64,000 nucleotides of DNA, taken from positions 13,337,501-13,401,500 of the forward strand of contig NC_088310.1 in assembly GCF_910592395.1 (NCBI RefSeq). The letters are read 5' to 3'. Of the stretch, positions 36,691-47,360 are shown in pieces (within the stretch, counting starts at the first letter, position 1; the number at the start of each line of letters is the position of its first letter). The translations under genes were made by a program, and so were the position numbers. The notes under the pieces were generated by a model, which was not told the DNA's origin, ran no database searches, and was given only the letters and a program-made list of their open reading frames with translations. Origin of the DNA: Lineus longissimus (taxonomy: Eukaryota > Nemertea > Pilidiophora > Heteronemertea > Lineidae).

Positions 36691-38758
36691 TTCTTCTTCT
36701 CATCTGTGACCTGTCTCGTCAATGAACTTGTTGTTTGTGCAGTCAAGTGAGACCTGTCACTGGGTGTCTATCATGTTTCAAGTGGAGTTGGATGCATGTC
36801 AGCTTTAAATCTGATTTTGGGCCCAGGAGGATTTTTCAGTACACATTTCAGTAACCATGGTACCATGGTAACAAAATAGTTTTTTAGCTCAGCTGACAAA
36901 GTCAGCGGAGCTAGTCAAATAGCTAATTGATTGGTGTTTGTCCTTCCATCCTGCCATCCATCTAGCCATGTTGGGCATTTTGTTACCGTACAGCCGAGGC
37001 ACTTCAAATATGGTTTTGTATATAAACACTGCAGAAAATGTTGCTTACAGAAAAAAATTGGGCGATTCGACTCAAATTCAGCTCCCCAGGAGGCAAAAGG
37101 CGTAAATGAAAAAACAATTTTTTGACGCTCTATTCGAGCAGATAAAAGCTTGAAATAAAGTTGAAAAGGTCTTCATGATACAGAAGTTTTGATATAAAAT
37201 AGATTAGTGTGGATTTATATCACCAGTTGGCGGTAGTGAGCAAAACTGTTGTTTGACCCCAGATGACCCCGCTTTAAATTTCCCGCCGCGAACTGACATG
37301 AAAACCTCGAACCAGGGAATACTGGACTGCTGGTATTGCCAGTGCATTCACTGTATGAACGGCTCGTCTGGGGTAAATTGACGAGGCGGCTCGACCCTCC
37401 ACTGCGCGGTGGAGGTTACCTGGAGTACTATCATCAAGAAAATGGCGGTGACCTTTTTATTTCTACCGGAGCGATGATTTTGTAAGTGACAAATTTTCTT
37501 ATTTAAGCCTTTACGGAAATGTATTTTGGTACGAATCTTCACACGTTTATAGAAAAGATCAACGAGAATGTGTTCAAATGCCCTCATAACGATGAGTTCA
37601 ACGGAATTTGGTCAAAACAACCTTCGAATGGAGTCAACTTCCTTTGCGAAATTGAAGCGACGACCTCATTATTTATCGTAATTTATGCAGATCTGAGTCC
37701 AGCTGATGGGCAAAATTAGCGATGGTTTCAAAACAGTCTCCCAGACATGGGGCAATCTCTTCATTATCATAATGGGATTTGGAGGCATGTTTACAGATTT
37801 TACAAGTTCGAGACCTGTAGGACCTAAAACTCGCATAGATCTCCATAGATCCCCTCTATTTGTCGAGTTAGCGCCCCTGTAAAATCATGCATTTTCGGAC
37901 ACTAGAACGAAATCTTCCTGCGGATATCGCGGTTTCGGTGATGATTTAAGGAGAAATTGACTGTTCTTAGAGTTGTATGGGACAGAAAGAGTTCATACTT
38001 CATGAATACATGAATATATTATGATATGGGCGGGCTTCTAAGTCAAAACAATAACAAACTCAACTGCATCTCTACCGTGTATCGCGTAGTGCATTGCCTA
38101 GTGTATTTCGTAGTGTATTTTTAGCGGAGACATTATTTCCACACTTTGGCCACGCCAAACGTCTTTTTTATTCGTGGAAGTTAATCTGCTCTGTAAATTT
38201 TATTTTACACAGGAAGAATCCATACAAGGTATTGCAATATTTCATGTCTATTGGTGTATTTGTGTACAGGAGCGCACCAGACAGTGAGACGTAGAGATGT
38301 GTTTAGTGCTGGTGCTGTCAGTAGACTGAATCTGATTGGCCATAGCGATCAGTAATATGGGTCGTGATCACGTGATGTGACGTCACCGCGGTATCCTCCT
38401 TGGCTGATGGGTGATGTTCTGAGTTGTGTTCAAACTATTGGAAACTTCGGAAATTAGTTCTATTAGTTCTACTATTCTGCAGGAGTATAGCCATTGATGT
38501 TGACAGCTAAAAGCACGAAAACTTTGTTTATTTATCAAACTGTATCGAGTGTTATCGAATCGAATGGATCTGTCGATCGTCGGGGCGGATTGATATGTGG
38601 TTGTGCGTCCAAGGCGATTAGGTCATTCAGTTAGTTTGAGAAAGATCATGATCATGAAGATGCGTGTTGTGTTATCATAACCGGAAAATAATTTAAAGTT
38701 ATTAGTGGTGTTGTCATTGACATTTTTTGCATGGAATGATAGTTCGAGAGCTCTCATC
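36691..38758. other. non-coding, with repeat ends and promoter-like patch
   Basis: No supportable gene. TTAGCTCAGCTGACAAAGTC (36883-36902) is the end of a repeat also seen at 57551-57590. A hairpin CCTCCAC-TGCGCG-GTGGAGG lies at 37396-37415. 38350-38380 carries TCACGTGA and TGACGTCA close together, as in housekeeping promoters, but no gene start was identified. A 66-codon frame at 37519-37719 has no recognised features. Confidence 0.5.
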
Positions 38759-39026
38759 TGTTCCAGTCTTTACATACGTTGCTGGATTGCCAACCAGTGC
38801 GTACCTTGTCCAGAGATAATCAAGGATTTACGTAACCACAAGTTACAAATATAACACGTTTTTATTCATCGGAAGAAGACCAGAGCGCATGCTCCAACGG
38901 AACAGGAATTAGCATGGGTACATAATTATGTTGCAATAACAATAGTTTGCATGACTAAGTGTAGATGTCAGCACTGATGTAAAACTGTAAAGTCGTACAA
39001 GAGACGTACAACAGACTACTAGCACA
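38759..39026 (-). repeat. 3' LTR of the Gypsy element
   Basis: On the minus strand it starts TGTGCTAGTAGTCTG and ends GACTGGAACA. Reads identical to the other LTR over 268 bp. Confidence 0.95.
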
Positions 39027-39613
39027 TCTCCCTTTTTGAGACTGAAGTCCTGATAGTCCAAGTGTCTTTTATGGGAGTAGCTTATAATCTTAGCTCACAA
39101 TTACTCTAAACCAATTAAAACTCACAACATGGAACACACATAACTGAATAACAATTCTAGTCAAAACTTTGACTCAAGATTCCAAACACAACTTAAGGTG
39201 TTCCTTGAATTATGAATATTTCGATTCAAACTCATCTAACACAAAACACTATCCAGAATGAATCCTCTAGAATTTAGCAATCTCACAGAATACACATACC
39301 AGTGAATGCTAGTATACTTTTTTAAAACAGAAATTTTAAAGGCACAATTTTACCTAAGATTCTAAACGTGAATGTTGTACCAAACTTGGTCAACTTTAGT
39401 CTAAACAGAAAATTACTTAGAACATGAACAATAATGAGAGTCTGTCAACAACATTGTAGCACAGAACACAAATATGTCAATATACAGCATGACACAAAAT
39501 CAAGTCTTAGTCACTAAATACAGTGTGACACAAAATACACAAAACATGAAAAATGAGCAGCGATCCGCCTACACCCATTCTTCAGGCTATATGTGCACTA
39601 CGAATGATTTGAG
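39027..39613 (-). other. Gypsy 3' non-coding region
   Basis: A-rich on the plus strand, between the gag-pol stop and the polypurine tract. No envelope-like third gene is present. Confidence 0.75.
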
Positions 39614-42600
39614 TCAGATTTTGCTCACAATCGAATCCTGAACACTAGTGACTGCGTGCACAAAATCGTCGAAATGTCTGGGCGCTTTCACAACACGTCC
39701 CGATCTCGTTGTAACTTGCTCCGCACTTGTGTTCGATCCATGCTGGACTTGAACAACTGGTGTCTTGGGTGCTGCTTTCAACGGCGTCTGTTTTCCTGGC
39801 GATATCGGCGTTCGTTCTGCAGGCGTCCTCTGGATCGACGTTTCACTAGCAGATTCTGGTGATGCAGGTGGATCTAGGTGTACTGCCGACGATGCGTTAT
39901 TGATTTCAGTACCGACGTTTGTACTCAGTTGAGGCGTGTCAGGCTGAGTCGGGTGAGCATCCAATAGTGCTCTAGTAAGCAAATCCTCATTTCTGGGCGG
40001 ATTTCGGACAACTACAGTCTTGTCAGGCTTGATCATTGCCCGATTTCGACGGAAAGACTTGTCCTTAGACTGGATTTGGTACGATCTTGGACCACATGAA
40101 TTGACAATTGTCCCTTTGATCCATTCTCCATTGTGTCTAAAGACAACCTTGTCTCCAGGCTTCAGATCACCCAGAGGCTGTCTTGTGGCGGTATTATTGT
40201 AATGGCGGGCTTGAGTCATGGCATTCTTCTCGCGCGCGTTTTGAACAGTCTTTGTCTGTAGAGCGGTTTTCAGACATTTCTCATTTACCGGCAAACGCGT
40301 TCGTAACTTTCGACCCATTAAGAGTTCAGCTGGTGATTTACCATCAATCACAGGAGTGTCTCTATAGTTCATGAACGCGATATGCGGCTCGATCTTGGTT
40401 TCTTTCGCCTTTTTCATGAGTTTTTTAGCAATGCCACAATACTTTTCAGCTAGTCCATTGGCTTTTGGATACCTAGGACTGACAGTCACATGGTTTATTC
40501 CCCAGTTTTCAGTGAAATCGCGGAATTTTTCACAGGCATAGTTGCTTCCATTATCAGAGACAAGAGCTTCTGGAATTCCTAGTCGGGCGCACATAGCTTT
40601 CAGCTTATCTATAAGGTTCTCAGCGGTCATATCGTCAAGTTTCACGGTTTCAAAATAGTTCGAATGATAGTCAACAACAAGAAGATAGTTCTTACTGAGG
40701 AAAGTGAACACATCTGTCCCCAGTTTATTCCATGGAAGATTCGGCCTAGCATGTGATATTAGCGGTTCTTTCTGTTGACGTGATTGAAATTTGAGACAGA
40801 TCGCACATTTTTCAACACAATTTTTTATCTCTGTCGCCATACCAACCCAGAACATTGCGGGTTTGGCTCTAGATAGGCATTTGTCCCGGCCAAGATGTCC
40901 CTCATGTATTCTCTCAAGCATTTCTTTGCGGAATTTCAGCGGAATGATGACACGTTCTCCACGTAATAATAGATTGTCACAGACTGAGAGTTCATCACGG
41001 AATTGCCAATACTGGCGCACACAGAATGGCACATCCTTCTTGTGGCGAGGCCATCCTGCCACAATCGTAGTTTTGAGCTGCTGTAGCTCAGCATCAGATT
41101 TTACCTCATGTCTGAATGAAGCAAGTTTCTTCGCTGAAGACGGTAGGGTTGCACATATCATGTGAACTTGGTAGTTCAACTCGCGATCAAGTTCAGTGTC
41201 CTCAGGTTTGCTTGGCTGTGGGGCCCTTGACAGAGTATCTGCAATGTTTAGTGATTTTCCAGGAGCCCATTGATACTCGAAACTGTATTTCTGAAGACGC
41301 AACATCAACCGTTGTACCCTCGGCGGGCAAGATGCAAGCGGTTTCTTAAACAGATACTGCAGCGGTTTGTGATCATTGACAAGACGAAAATCACGACCGT
41401 ACACGTACTGATGTAGCTTTTCACAAGCAATTGTACAACTGAGCATTTCAAGTTCTATTTGGGACCAGTTCTTTTGGCTCGGGGTCAAGGATTGAGATCC
41501 ATACGCGACTGGGTGGTCCCCTTGCAATAGTACAAAACCTACGCCATCTCGCGACGCATCACATGAAACGGTCACATCCTTTTTCGGATCGAAATATGTC
41601 AATACCGGTGACTTCACTAAGAGTTCTTTGAGTCTCTGGAATGCTTTCTTATGATTCTCATCAAACACAAATGCCACGTCTTTTTTCAGTAAGTCCCTGA
41701 GAAGTCGAGTCTCCTCAGCCATGTTGGGTATGAATTTGCTCACATACGCTATCATTCCCAAGAATCTCTGCAACTCTTGCTTGCATTTCGGATTTTTCAA
41801 CTGTGTGATGGCATTGAGCCTATCTTCATCAATCCTCATCCCCTGCTGATCAAACAGAAGACCTATGTACTTTACTTCGGTTTCTTCAAGTACACATTTC
41901 TGCCAGTTTAGTTTCAAGTTCTTTTCTCGGCATACTTCCAGAACTTCTCTCACTCGTTTCTTCAGCGTTTCCTTGTCTGCGGCATGAATCAAAATATCGT
42001 CTATGTACACTTCTACACCGACTAAATGACTGAACATATCGGTCATATATTTCTGATACACCTGACTGCTAAGTTTAAGTCCATATGGGAGCCTGTTGAA
42101 TTTGAAATTCCCGAATGGAGTTGAAAAAGTTGTGAGGATCGAGCTTTCCTCCTCAAGCAAAATTTGCCAGAAAGAAGCTTTTGCGTCTAGTTTCGCAAAG
42201 TACTTTGAGCCAGATAACTTTGAAGCAAGTTCTTCTTGTGTCGGGATTCTGAAATGATCAGTCACGATATATTTGTTCAAGTTTCTCGGATCTAAACAAA
42301 TTCTCAGCTCTTTATTTGGCTTTTCCACCACGACCATCGAATTTATCCAGTCTGTGGCTTTCTCAACTTTAGAAATAATGCCTTCTTTCAGCATTTTGTT
42401 CAACTCACGTTTTATATGTTTTATCAGCGCAAACGGAATTCTTCGCGGCGGATTTTGTTTTGGCTTTGGATCCTTTAACTTGATTTCAACTTTTGGCGCA
42501 TTCAGTCCATCTAGCTTAGTACTGAAAACATCACGGTATTCACGGTACAACTCATGTTCATCAGGTTTGTCCTCCTTTTCAATGTCAACAGTATTTATGG

Positions 42601-43837
42601 TGACAACGTTCAAATCGCACAACGTAGGAAATCCCAGGATGGGTATGCGGTTACCCTCAGTAACAAAGAAATCAAGTTCTTTATCACGTACTTTCACTCG
42701 ACATTTTCCAACGAGGGCAATCTTTTCTCCAGTGTAAGAGAATAACTTAGCATCAGCTCGCATTAATTTAGCACTCAGTTTCAAGGATTTATGCACATGC
42801 GCAGGAATCAAGTTCACCTGTGACCCTGTGTCAACTTTAAACTTGACCTTTTGCTTGCCATTCAACCATGCGGTCACGAAGCATTGATTGTTACTAACAC
42901 TTGATTTCAATTTTCGGCCATTGGACTTGTAGCTCACTTCATGTGTGAACAATGTCTCCACGAATCCAGTCAAATCTGAATTTGAACCGGCACCATGACT
43001 GCGATCAGACATTTCTGCTACATCTTTTTGATGACATTTCACTCGAAAATGATTTAATTTGCCACATTTACCACAGGTTTTCTTAAACGCGGGGCACCTG
43101 TTTGGTACACGATGCACAAGACCACAACGATCACAGCTTTTGTCACGATCATCCTTATGCGCAGAATTTCCACTTCGAGGTTGGCGATTTCGTGCTCGTC
43201 CACGTGATGACGATGCTCCACGTTTCTTGTTTCCTGTCGCCACGGAATCCACGTCTTTTTCTTTTTCTTTATCAGTCGTTGTCTTGTCCATCTCGGCAAT
43301 CTGCTTGGTTACCATCTCATGCGTTCGACACATCGCTGTTACCCTATCTGCGTCAAGATCCTTAGTTGCCAGAATCTTTTTCTTCAAGGTCTGATCTTCG
43401 ATACCGAAAATTAACTGGTCACAGATATTTTGGTTTATGCGGTCACCAAAGTCACATTTCTTTGCTGTATCTTTGACTTCTTTCAAAAAGTCATTGAACT
43501 GTTGCTGTCCCTGTGTTATATTTCGGAAAACATGGCGTTGGAATGTTTTATTTGGCGCGGCTAGGTCATCGAAGTGTCTCGTGAACTTTTCAAGTATAGC
43601 TTCATTCATCGTTCCTTCTTCGATTCCCAGAAATGTGTCGAAAATCTTCCGACCATCTACTCCAAGTAGGTGCTTGAGTACGGCTCGCTGTACTGCTACG
43701 GCTTTGGTTGACCCACCAGTTGCAACCATGTACACTTCAAAACTTTCTCTGAAGATACGCCACGTTTCTACCATTTTGTTGATCCCTTCGAAAGAGACAT
43801 CGACTTCTAGTGTCGCAGGGGCTGGCAAGTGCTCCAT
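39614..43837 (-). CDS. Gypsy gag-pol polyprotein, 1407 residues
   Basis: One uninterrupted frame starting at ATG 43837. Gag occupies about residues 1-230, followed by CCHC-like knuckles (CDRCGLVHRVPNRC, CGKCGKLNHFRVKC, about 235-268). The protease motif DTGSQ is near residue 336. Reverse transcriptase has LDPRNLNKYI, FAKLDAKASFWQI and the catalytic YIDD at about 611-614. RNase H starts near CDASRDG (about 759). Integrase has the HHCC zinc motif (about 978-1014: HEGH...CAIC) and DDE residues in GTDVF, SDNGS and AEKY (about 1041, 1095 and 1131). There is no C-terminal chromodomain. The order is that of Ty3/Gypsy; RT and integrase look most like the invertebrate Mag/K02A2.6-type group. No inactivating change was seen, so it may be functional. 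Confidence 0.97.
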   Translation of the reverse strand: MEHLPAPATLEVDVSFEGINKMVETWRIFRESFEVYMVATGGSTKAVAVQRAVLKHLLGVDGRKIFDTFLGIEEGTMNEAILEKFTRHFDDLAAPNKTFQRHVFRNITQGQQQFNDFLKEVKDTAKKCDFGDRINQNICDQLIFGIEDQTLKKKILATKDLDADRVTAMCRTHEMVTKQIAEMDKTTTDKEKEKDVDSVATGNKKRGASSSRGRARNRQPRSGNSAHKDDRDKSCDRCGLVHRVPNRCPAFKKTCGKCGKLNHFRVKCHQKDVAEMSDRSHGAGSNSDLTGFVETLFTHEVSYKSNGRKLKSSVSNNQCFVTAWLNGKQKVKFKVDTGSQVNLIPAHVHKSLKLSAKLMRADAKLFSYTGEKIALVGKCRVKVRDKELDFFVTEGNRIPILGFPTLCDLNVVTINTVDIEKEDKPDEHELYREYRDVFSTKLDGLNAPKVEIKLKDPKPKQNPPRRIPFALIKHIKRELNKMLKEGIISKVEKATDWINSMVVVEKPNKELRICLDPRNLNKYIVTDHFRIPTQEELASKLSGSKYFAKLDAKASFWQILLEEESSILTTFSTPFGNFKFNRLPYGLKLSSQVYQKYMTDMFSHLVGVEVYIDDILIHAADKETLKKRVREVLEVCREKNLKLNWQKCVLEETEVKYIGLLFDQQGMRIDEDRLNAITQLKNPKCKQELQRFLGMIAYVSKFIPNMAEETRLLRDLLKKDVAFVFDENHKKAFQRLKELLVKSPVLTYFDPKKDVTVSCDASRDGVGFVLLQGDHPVAYGSQSLTPSQKNWSQIELEMLSCTIACEKLHQYVYGRDFRLVNDHKPLQYLFKKPLASCPPRVQRLMLRLQKYSFEYQWAPGKSLNIADTLSRAPQPSKPEDTELDRELNYQVHMICATLPSSAKKLASFRHEVKSDAELQQLKTTIVAGWPRHKKDVPFCVRQYWQFRDELSVCDNLLLRGERVIIPLKFRKEMLERIHEGHLGRDKCLSRAKPAMFWVGMATEIKNCVEKCAICLKFQSRQQKEPLISHARPNLPWNKLGTDVFTFLSKNYLLVVDYHSNYFETVKLDDMTAENLIDKLKAMCARLGIPEALVSDNGSNYACEKFRDFTENWGINHVTVSPRYPKANGLAEKYCGIAKKLMKKAKETKIEPHIAFMNYRDTPVIDGKSPAELLMGRKLRTRLPVNEKCLKTALQTKTVQNAREKNAMTQARHYNNTATRQPLGDLKPGDKVVFRHNGEWIKGTIVNSCGPRSYQIQSKDKSFRRNRAMIKPDKTVVVRNPPRNEDLLTRALLDAHPTQPDTPQLSTNVGTEINNASSAVHLDPPASPESASETSIQRTPAERTPISPGKQTPLKAAPKTPVVQVQHGSNTSAEQVTTRSGRVVKAPRHFDDFVHAVTSVQDSIVSKI

Positions 43838-43975
43838 TATGCAAGATGGAATGTACTACTCGATGTACACAAAACTTCGTTTTACACAGGGGCGAGGGGG
43901 TTCTCACTTTCTTTTCGTGTTTTTACCTTTCTACACTTCATACTTCTTCCACACACTAGTTTGGCGCTGCCACCA
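43838..43975 (-). other. Gypsy 5' leader and candidate primer site
   Basis: 138-bp leader between the 5' LTR and gag ATG. The primer-site candidate lies at 43959-43975 on the minus strand. Confidence 0.7.
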
Positions 43976-44243
43976 TGTTCCAGTCTTTACATACGTTGCT
44001 GGATTGCCAACCAGTGCGTACCTTGTCCAGAGATAATCAAGGATTTACGTAACCACAAGTTACAAATATAACACGTTTTTATTCATCGGAAGAAGACCAG
44101 AGCGCATGCTCCAACGGAACAGGAATTAGCATGGGTACATAATTATGTTGCAATAACAATAGTTTGCATGACTAAGTGTAGATGTCAGCACTGATGTAAA
44201 ACTGTAAAGTCGTACAAGAGACGTACAACAGACTACTAGCACA
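43976..44243 (-). repeat. 5' LTR of the Gypsy element
   Basis: 268 bp, reads identical to 38759-39026. Drives transcription leftward. Confidence 0.95.
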
Positions 44244-44247
44244 CATC

Positions 44248-45151
44248 AACGTATTCAACATTGACGGAAAGTAGGTCCGGATTTGGCAAACACTGTACAA
44301 TCACTTTCGGAGTCTTTCCATCTTGACGTCTTGTAAATGTAATAATCTTTGCCAAATCAGTGATTCTTATATAATTTACTCCATGATTGCAATCAGCCTT
44401 TGTTAAATTCCAATCACCTGCAGGTCAGGTCAATCTTTTAACAATAAAGTTAATTTTCTTAAGCACCTCTTTATCTTACTTCTTCACATACAGGGCATCC
44501 CAAACACTTTGCTAAATCCACTAACCCCCCCCCCCCCCCCCCCATTTCAAGTTGGTATTGCACCAGACCCAAGCTCAACGGTACAATGATCATGTAAATG
44601 TCCAAATACCTTTTCAGGACATACTAGTATGAGGACATCAATTTTGATACCAGAAGGAAAACCAATCCTGTCTGTGTGTCACTGTGACATAGATCCTGGC
44701 TCTATTGGAAATGTCGCACTCGCACTGCATTACTTCATGTGATGTCACTTACATCTTTCACAGTTGACAAATTGAAGCATCCATGGTTATTGTAACTATA
44801 TATAGTCCTTGCCAAATCTATCTAAAAGTATCAGTAAAACTGCTAAACTATGAATTGTATCTGCTTACTCAGCTGAGCGCCAGGCCCTTGGGCCTCTTGT
44901 TTTAATTTATTCCTGTACATTGACGCAATGCATTAATTTACGCATTTTCTCCTTTGTAATGCTTATTTCTGGAGGAATCTTGATGAAATGCTGTGATAAT
45001 TTATTTTGTACATAGCTTCAAATGTGCCAAGTTTCATTTTCAACTCATGAATAGTAGAAAAGTGCATGTTTTGTTATTTTAGCACCTACCAAGCCTCTCA
45101 GTACAGGTACTACGTAGAGCGTAAAAGTTGACTAATCAAATTTTTTTCAAT
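44248..45151. other. non-coding, repeat fragments
   Basis: A C tract lies at 44522-44543. 44869-44905 (CAGCTGAGCGCCAGGCCC...TTGTTTT) is the inverted form of the start of the element at 55821. No gene seen. Confidence 0.6.
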
Positions 45152-45384
45152 TTAAGGGTTTGCTATAGGCACCGCCATTTTGGATAGAGCTTGAAATCTT
45201 GGAGCAACTAGAACTCATTCAAAATGCAGTTAATCCCAATTACAAGGCTGGGGTGCAGTTCCCTGGAAAACAAAGAACTGAATACCATCCTTGAAATTTG
45301 AATTCACTTCATTTTGAATGAGTTCTAATTGCTCCAAGATTTCAAGCGCTAGCCAAAATGGCGGTGTCTATAGCAAACCCTTAA
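45152..45384. mobile_element. foldback MITE with 75-bp arms
   Basis: 45152-45227 pairs with 45311-45384 in reverse complement with few mismatches; the loop is about 83 bp. Each arm carries a YY1-like CCGCCATTTTGG word (45171-45182 and inverted near 45353-45364). No coding capacity. Confidence 0.85.
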
Positions 45385-45847
45385 TGGGTTGAACATTAGA
45401 AAAATTTGTAGGTTTTGATTAGGTACAATATACATGTATGTTGGTACGTGTGTTTGTTTTTTGGGTTGATTGCAGGTGGGTTCTTTTGTTTCTTAGCCAT
45501 CTACTATAACTAGTATTAGCTAACCTATGTCACCCTTGGGGGTGGGTCTGATTTGGTCCTTTTCGCAGTTCGTGCCCCACACTACATTACATTTGTGACA
45601 CAGTGGTTTGGGCTCGATGAAAGAAAAACAAATGAGCACTTCAGGGTTGAAGATTAATACATGTAACATATTTCCATGATGGACGGGCATTTTGCTAGCA
45701 ATAATGACAGTGTTTCTATTCAGTACTTAAAGTGCTTGTCTGTACCCATTGGGATGCATTGTTTAGATGAATAAATCAATAAAACTCAAGTCTTGTTTTC
45801 ATTGACACAATAATGCTGCTCACTCCGTGCTAAAAGATTTTCAGGGA
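45385..45847. other. non-coding, nothing recognised
   Basis: Unique-looking AT-rich sequence with no gene seen. An AATAAATCAATAAAA stretch lies just before the satellite. Confidence 0.5.
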
Positions 45848-47360
45848 AGGTGATTGACTTGTATACCACAGGATAAAAGGAGGCAGTAATGCAATTACCT
45901 TTTTGATGGTGACAGTCTCCAATACAACTGCAGGTGATTGATTGACTTGTATACCACAGGATAAAAGGAGGCAGTAATGCAATTACCTTTTTGATGGTGA
46001 CAGTCTCCAATACAACTGCAGGTGATTAATTGACTGGTATACCACAGGATAAAAGGAGGCAGTAATGCAATTACCTTTTTGATGGTGACAGTCTCCAATA
46101 CAACTGCAGGTGATTGATTGACTTGTATACCACAGGATAAAAGGAGGCAGTAATGCAATTACCTTTTTGATGGTGACAGTCTCCAATACAACTGCAGGTG
46201 ATTGATTGACTTGTATACCACAGGATAAAAGGAGGCAGTAATGCAATTACCTTTTTGATGGTGACAGTCTCCAATACAACTGCAGGTGATTAATTGACTG
46301 GTATACCACAGGATAAAAGGAGGCAGTAATGCAATTACCTTTTTGATGGTGACAGTCTCCAATACAACTGCAGGTGATTGATTGACTTGTATACCACAGG
46401 ATAAAAGGAGGCAGTAATGCAATTACCTTTTTGATGGTGACAGTCTCCAATACAACTGCAGGTGATTAATTGACTGGTATACCACAGGATAAAAGGAGGC
46501 AGTAATGCAATTACCTTTTTGATGGTGACAGTCTCCAATACAACTGCAGGTGATTGATTGACTTGTATACCACAGGAAAAAGGAGGCAGTAATGCAATTA
46601 CCTTTTTGATGGGGACAGTCTCCAATACAACTGCAGGTGATTGATTGACTTGTATACCACAGGATAAAAGGAGGCAGTAATGCAATTACCTTTTTGATGG
46701 TGACAGTCTCCAATACAACTGCAGGTGATTAATTGACTGGTATACCACAGGATAAAAGGAGGCAGTAATGCAATTACCTTTTTGATGGTGACAGTCTCCA
46801 ATACAACTGCAGGTGATTGATTGACTTGTATACCACAGGATAAAAGGAGGCAGTAATGCAATTACCTTTTTGATGGTGACAGTCTCCAATACAACTGCAG
46901 GTGATTAATTGACTGGTATACCACAGGATAAAAGGAGGCAGTAATGCAATTACCTTTTTGATGGTGACAGTCTCCAATACAACTGCAGGTGATTGATTGA
47001 CTTGTATACCACAGGATAAAAGGAGGCAGTAATGCAATTACCTTTTTGATGGTGACAGTCTCCAATACAACTGCAGGTGATTGATTGACTTGTATACCAC
47101 AGGATAAAAGGAGGCAGTAATGCAATTACCTTTTTGATGGTGACAGTCTCCAATACAACTGCAGGTGATTGATTGACCTGTATACCACAGGATAAAAGGA
47201 GGCAGTAATGCAATTACCTTTTTGATGGTGACAGTCTCCAATACAACTGCAGGTGATTGATTGACTTGTATACCACAGGATAAAGGGAGGCAGTAATGCA
47301 ATTACCTTTTTGATGGTGACAGTCTCCAATGATAAGGGAGGCAGGAACGCAATTACCATG
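45848..47360. repeat. 88-bp satellite with higher-order structure
   Basis: About 17 head-to-tail copies of an 88-bp unit (TGACTTGTATACCACAGG... CTGCAGGTGATTGAT). Two monomer types differ at the junction: A has GATTGATTGACTTG, B has GATTAATTGACTGG. From the third monomer the order is BAABA BAABA BAA followed by two more A-type units, a five-monomer (440-bp) higher-order unit. The unit starting near 46547 has a 1-bp loss and one substitution. The array ends in a degenerate half unit at 47331-47360. Because 88 is not a multiple of 3, all minus-strand frames give similar open stretches; these are not genes. Confidence 0.97.

Larger units (their letters stand above)
38759..44243 (-). mobile_element. 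Ty3/Gypsy LTR retrotransposon, apparently intact
   Basis: Two 268-bp LTRs (38759-39026 and 43976-44243) read identical by eye and enclose a single long gag-pol frame. CATC flanks both sides (38755-38758, 44244-44247) as a 4-bp target duplication. On the minus strand the purine tract AAAAAGGGAGA abuts the 3' LTR (39027-39037), and the 5' LTR is followed by TGGTGGCAGCGCCAAAC, a candidate primer site whose tRNA I could not assign. Identical LTRs and an open frame point to very recent transposition. Confidence 0.97.

Noticed and set aside
39656-43394. Several plus-strand frames of 60-154 residues
   Set aside because: Antisense to the intact gag-pol frame, with no domain of their own.
43437-44036. 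199-residue plus-strand frame
   Set aside because: Antisense shadow of gag and the 5' LTR region of the Gypsy element.
45786-47359. Series of overlapping 67-116 residue minus-strand reading frames with repeated peptide
   Set aside because: They are the 88-bp satellite translated in successive frames. No codon bias, splice sites or start context supports a protein.
45848-47360. Array with a CRISPR-like look of regular repeats
   Set aside because: The full 88-bp unit is repeated, with no variable spacers, and the setting is a spliced eukaryotic genome.
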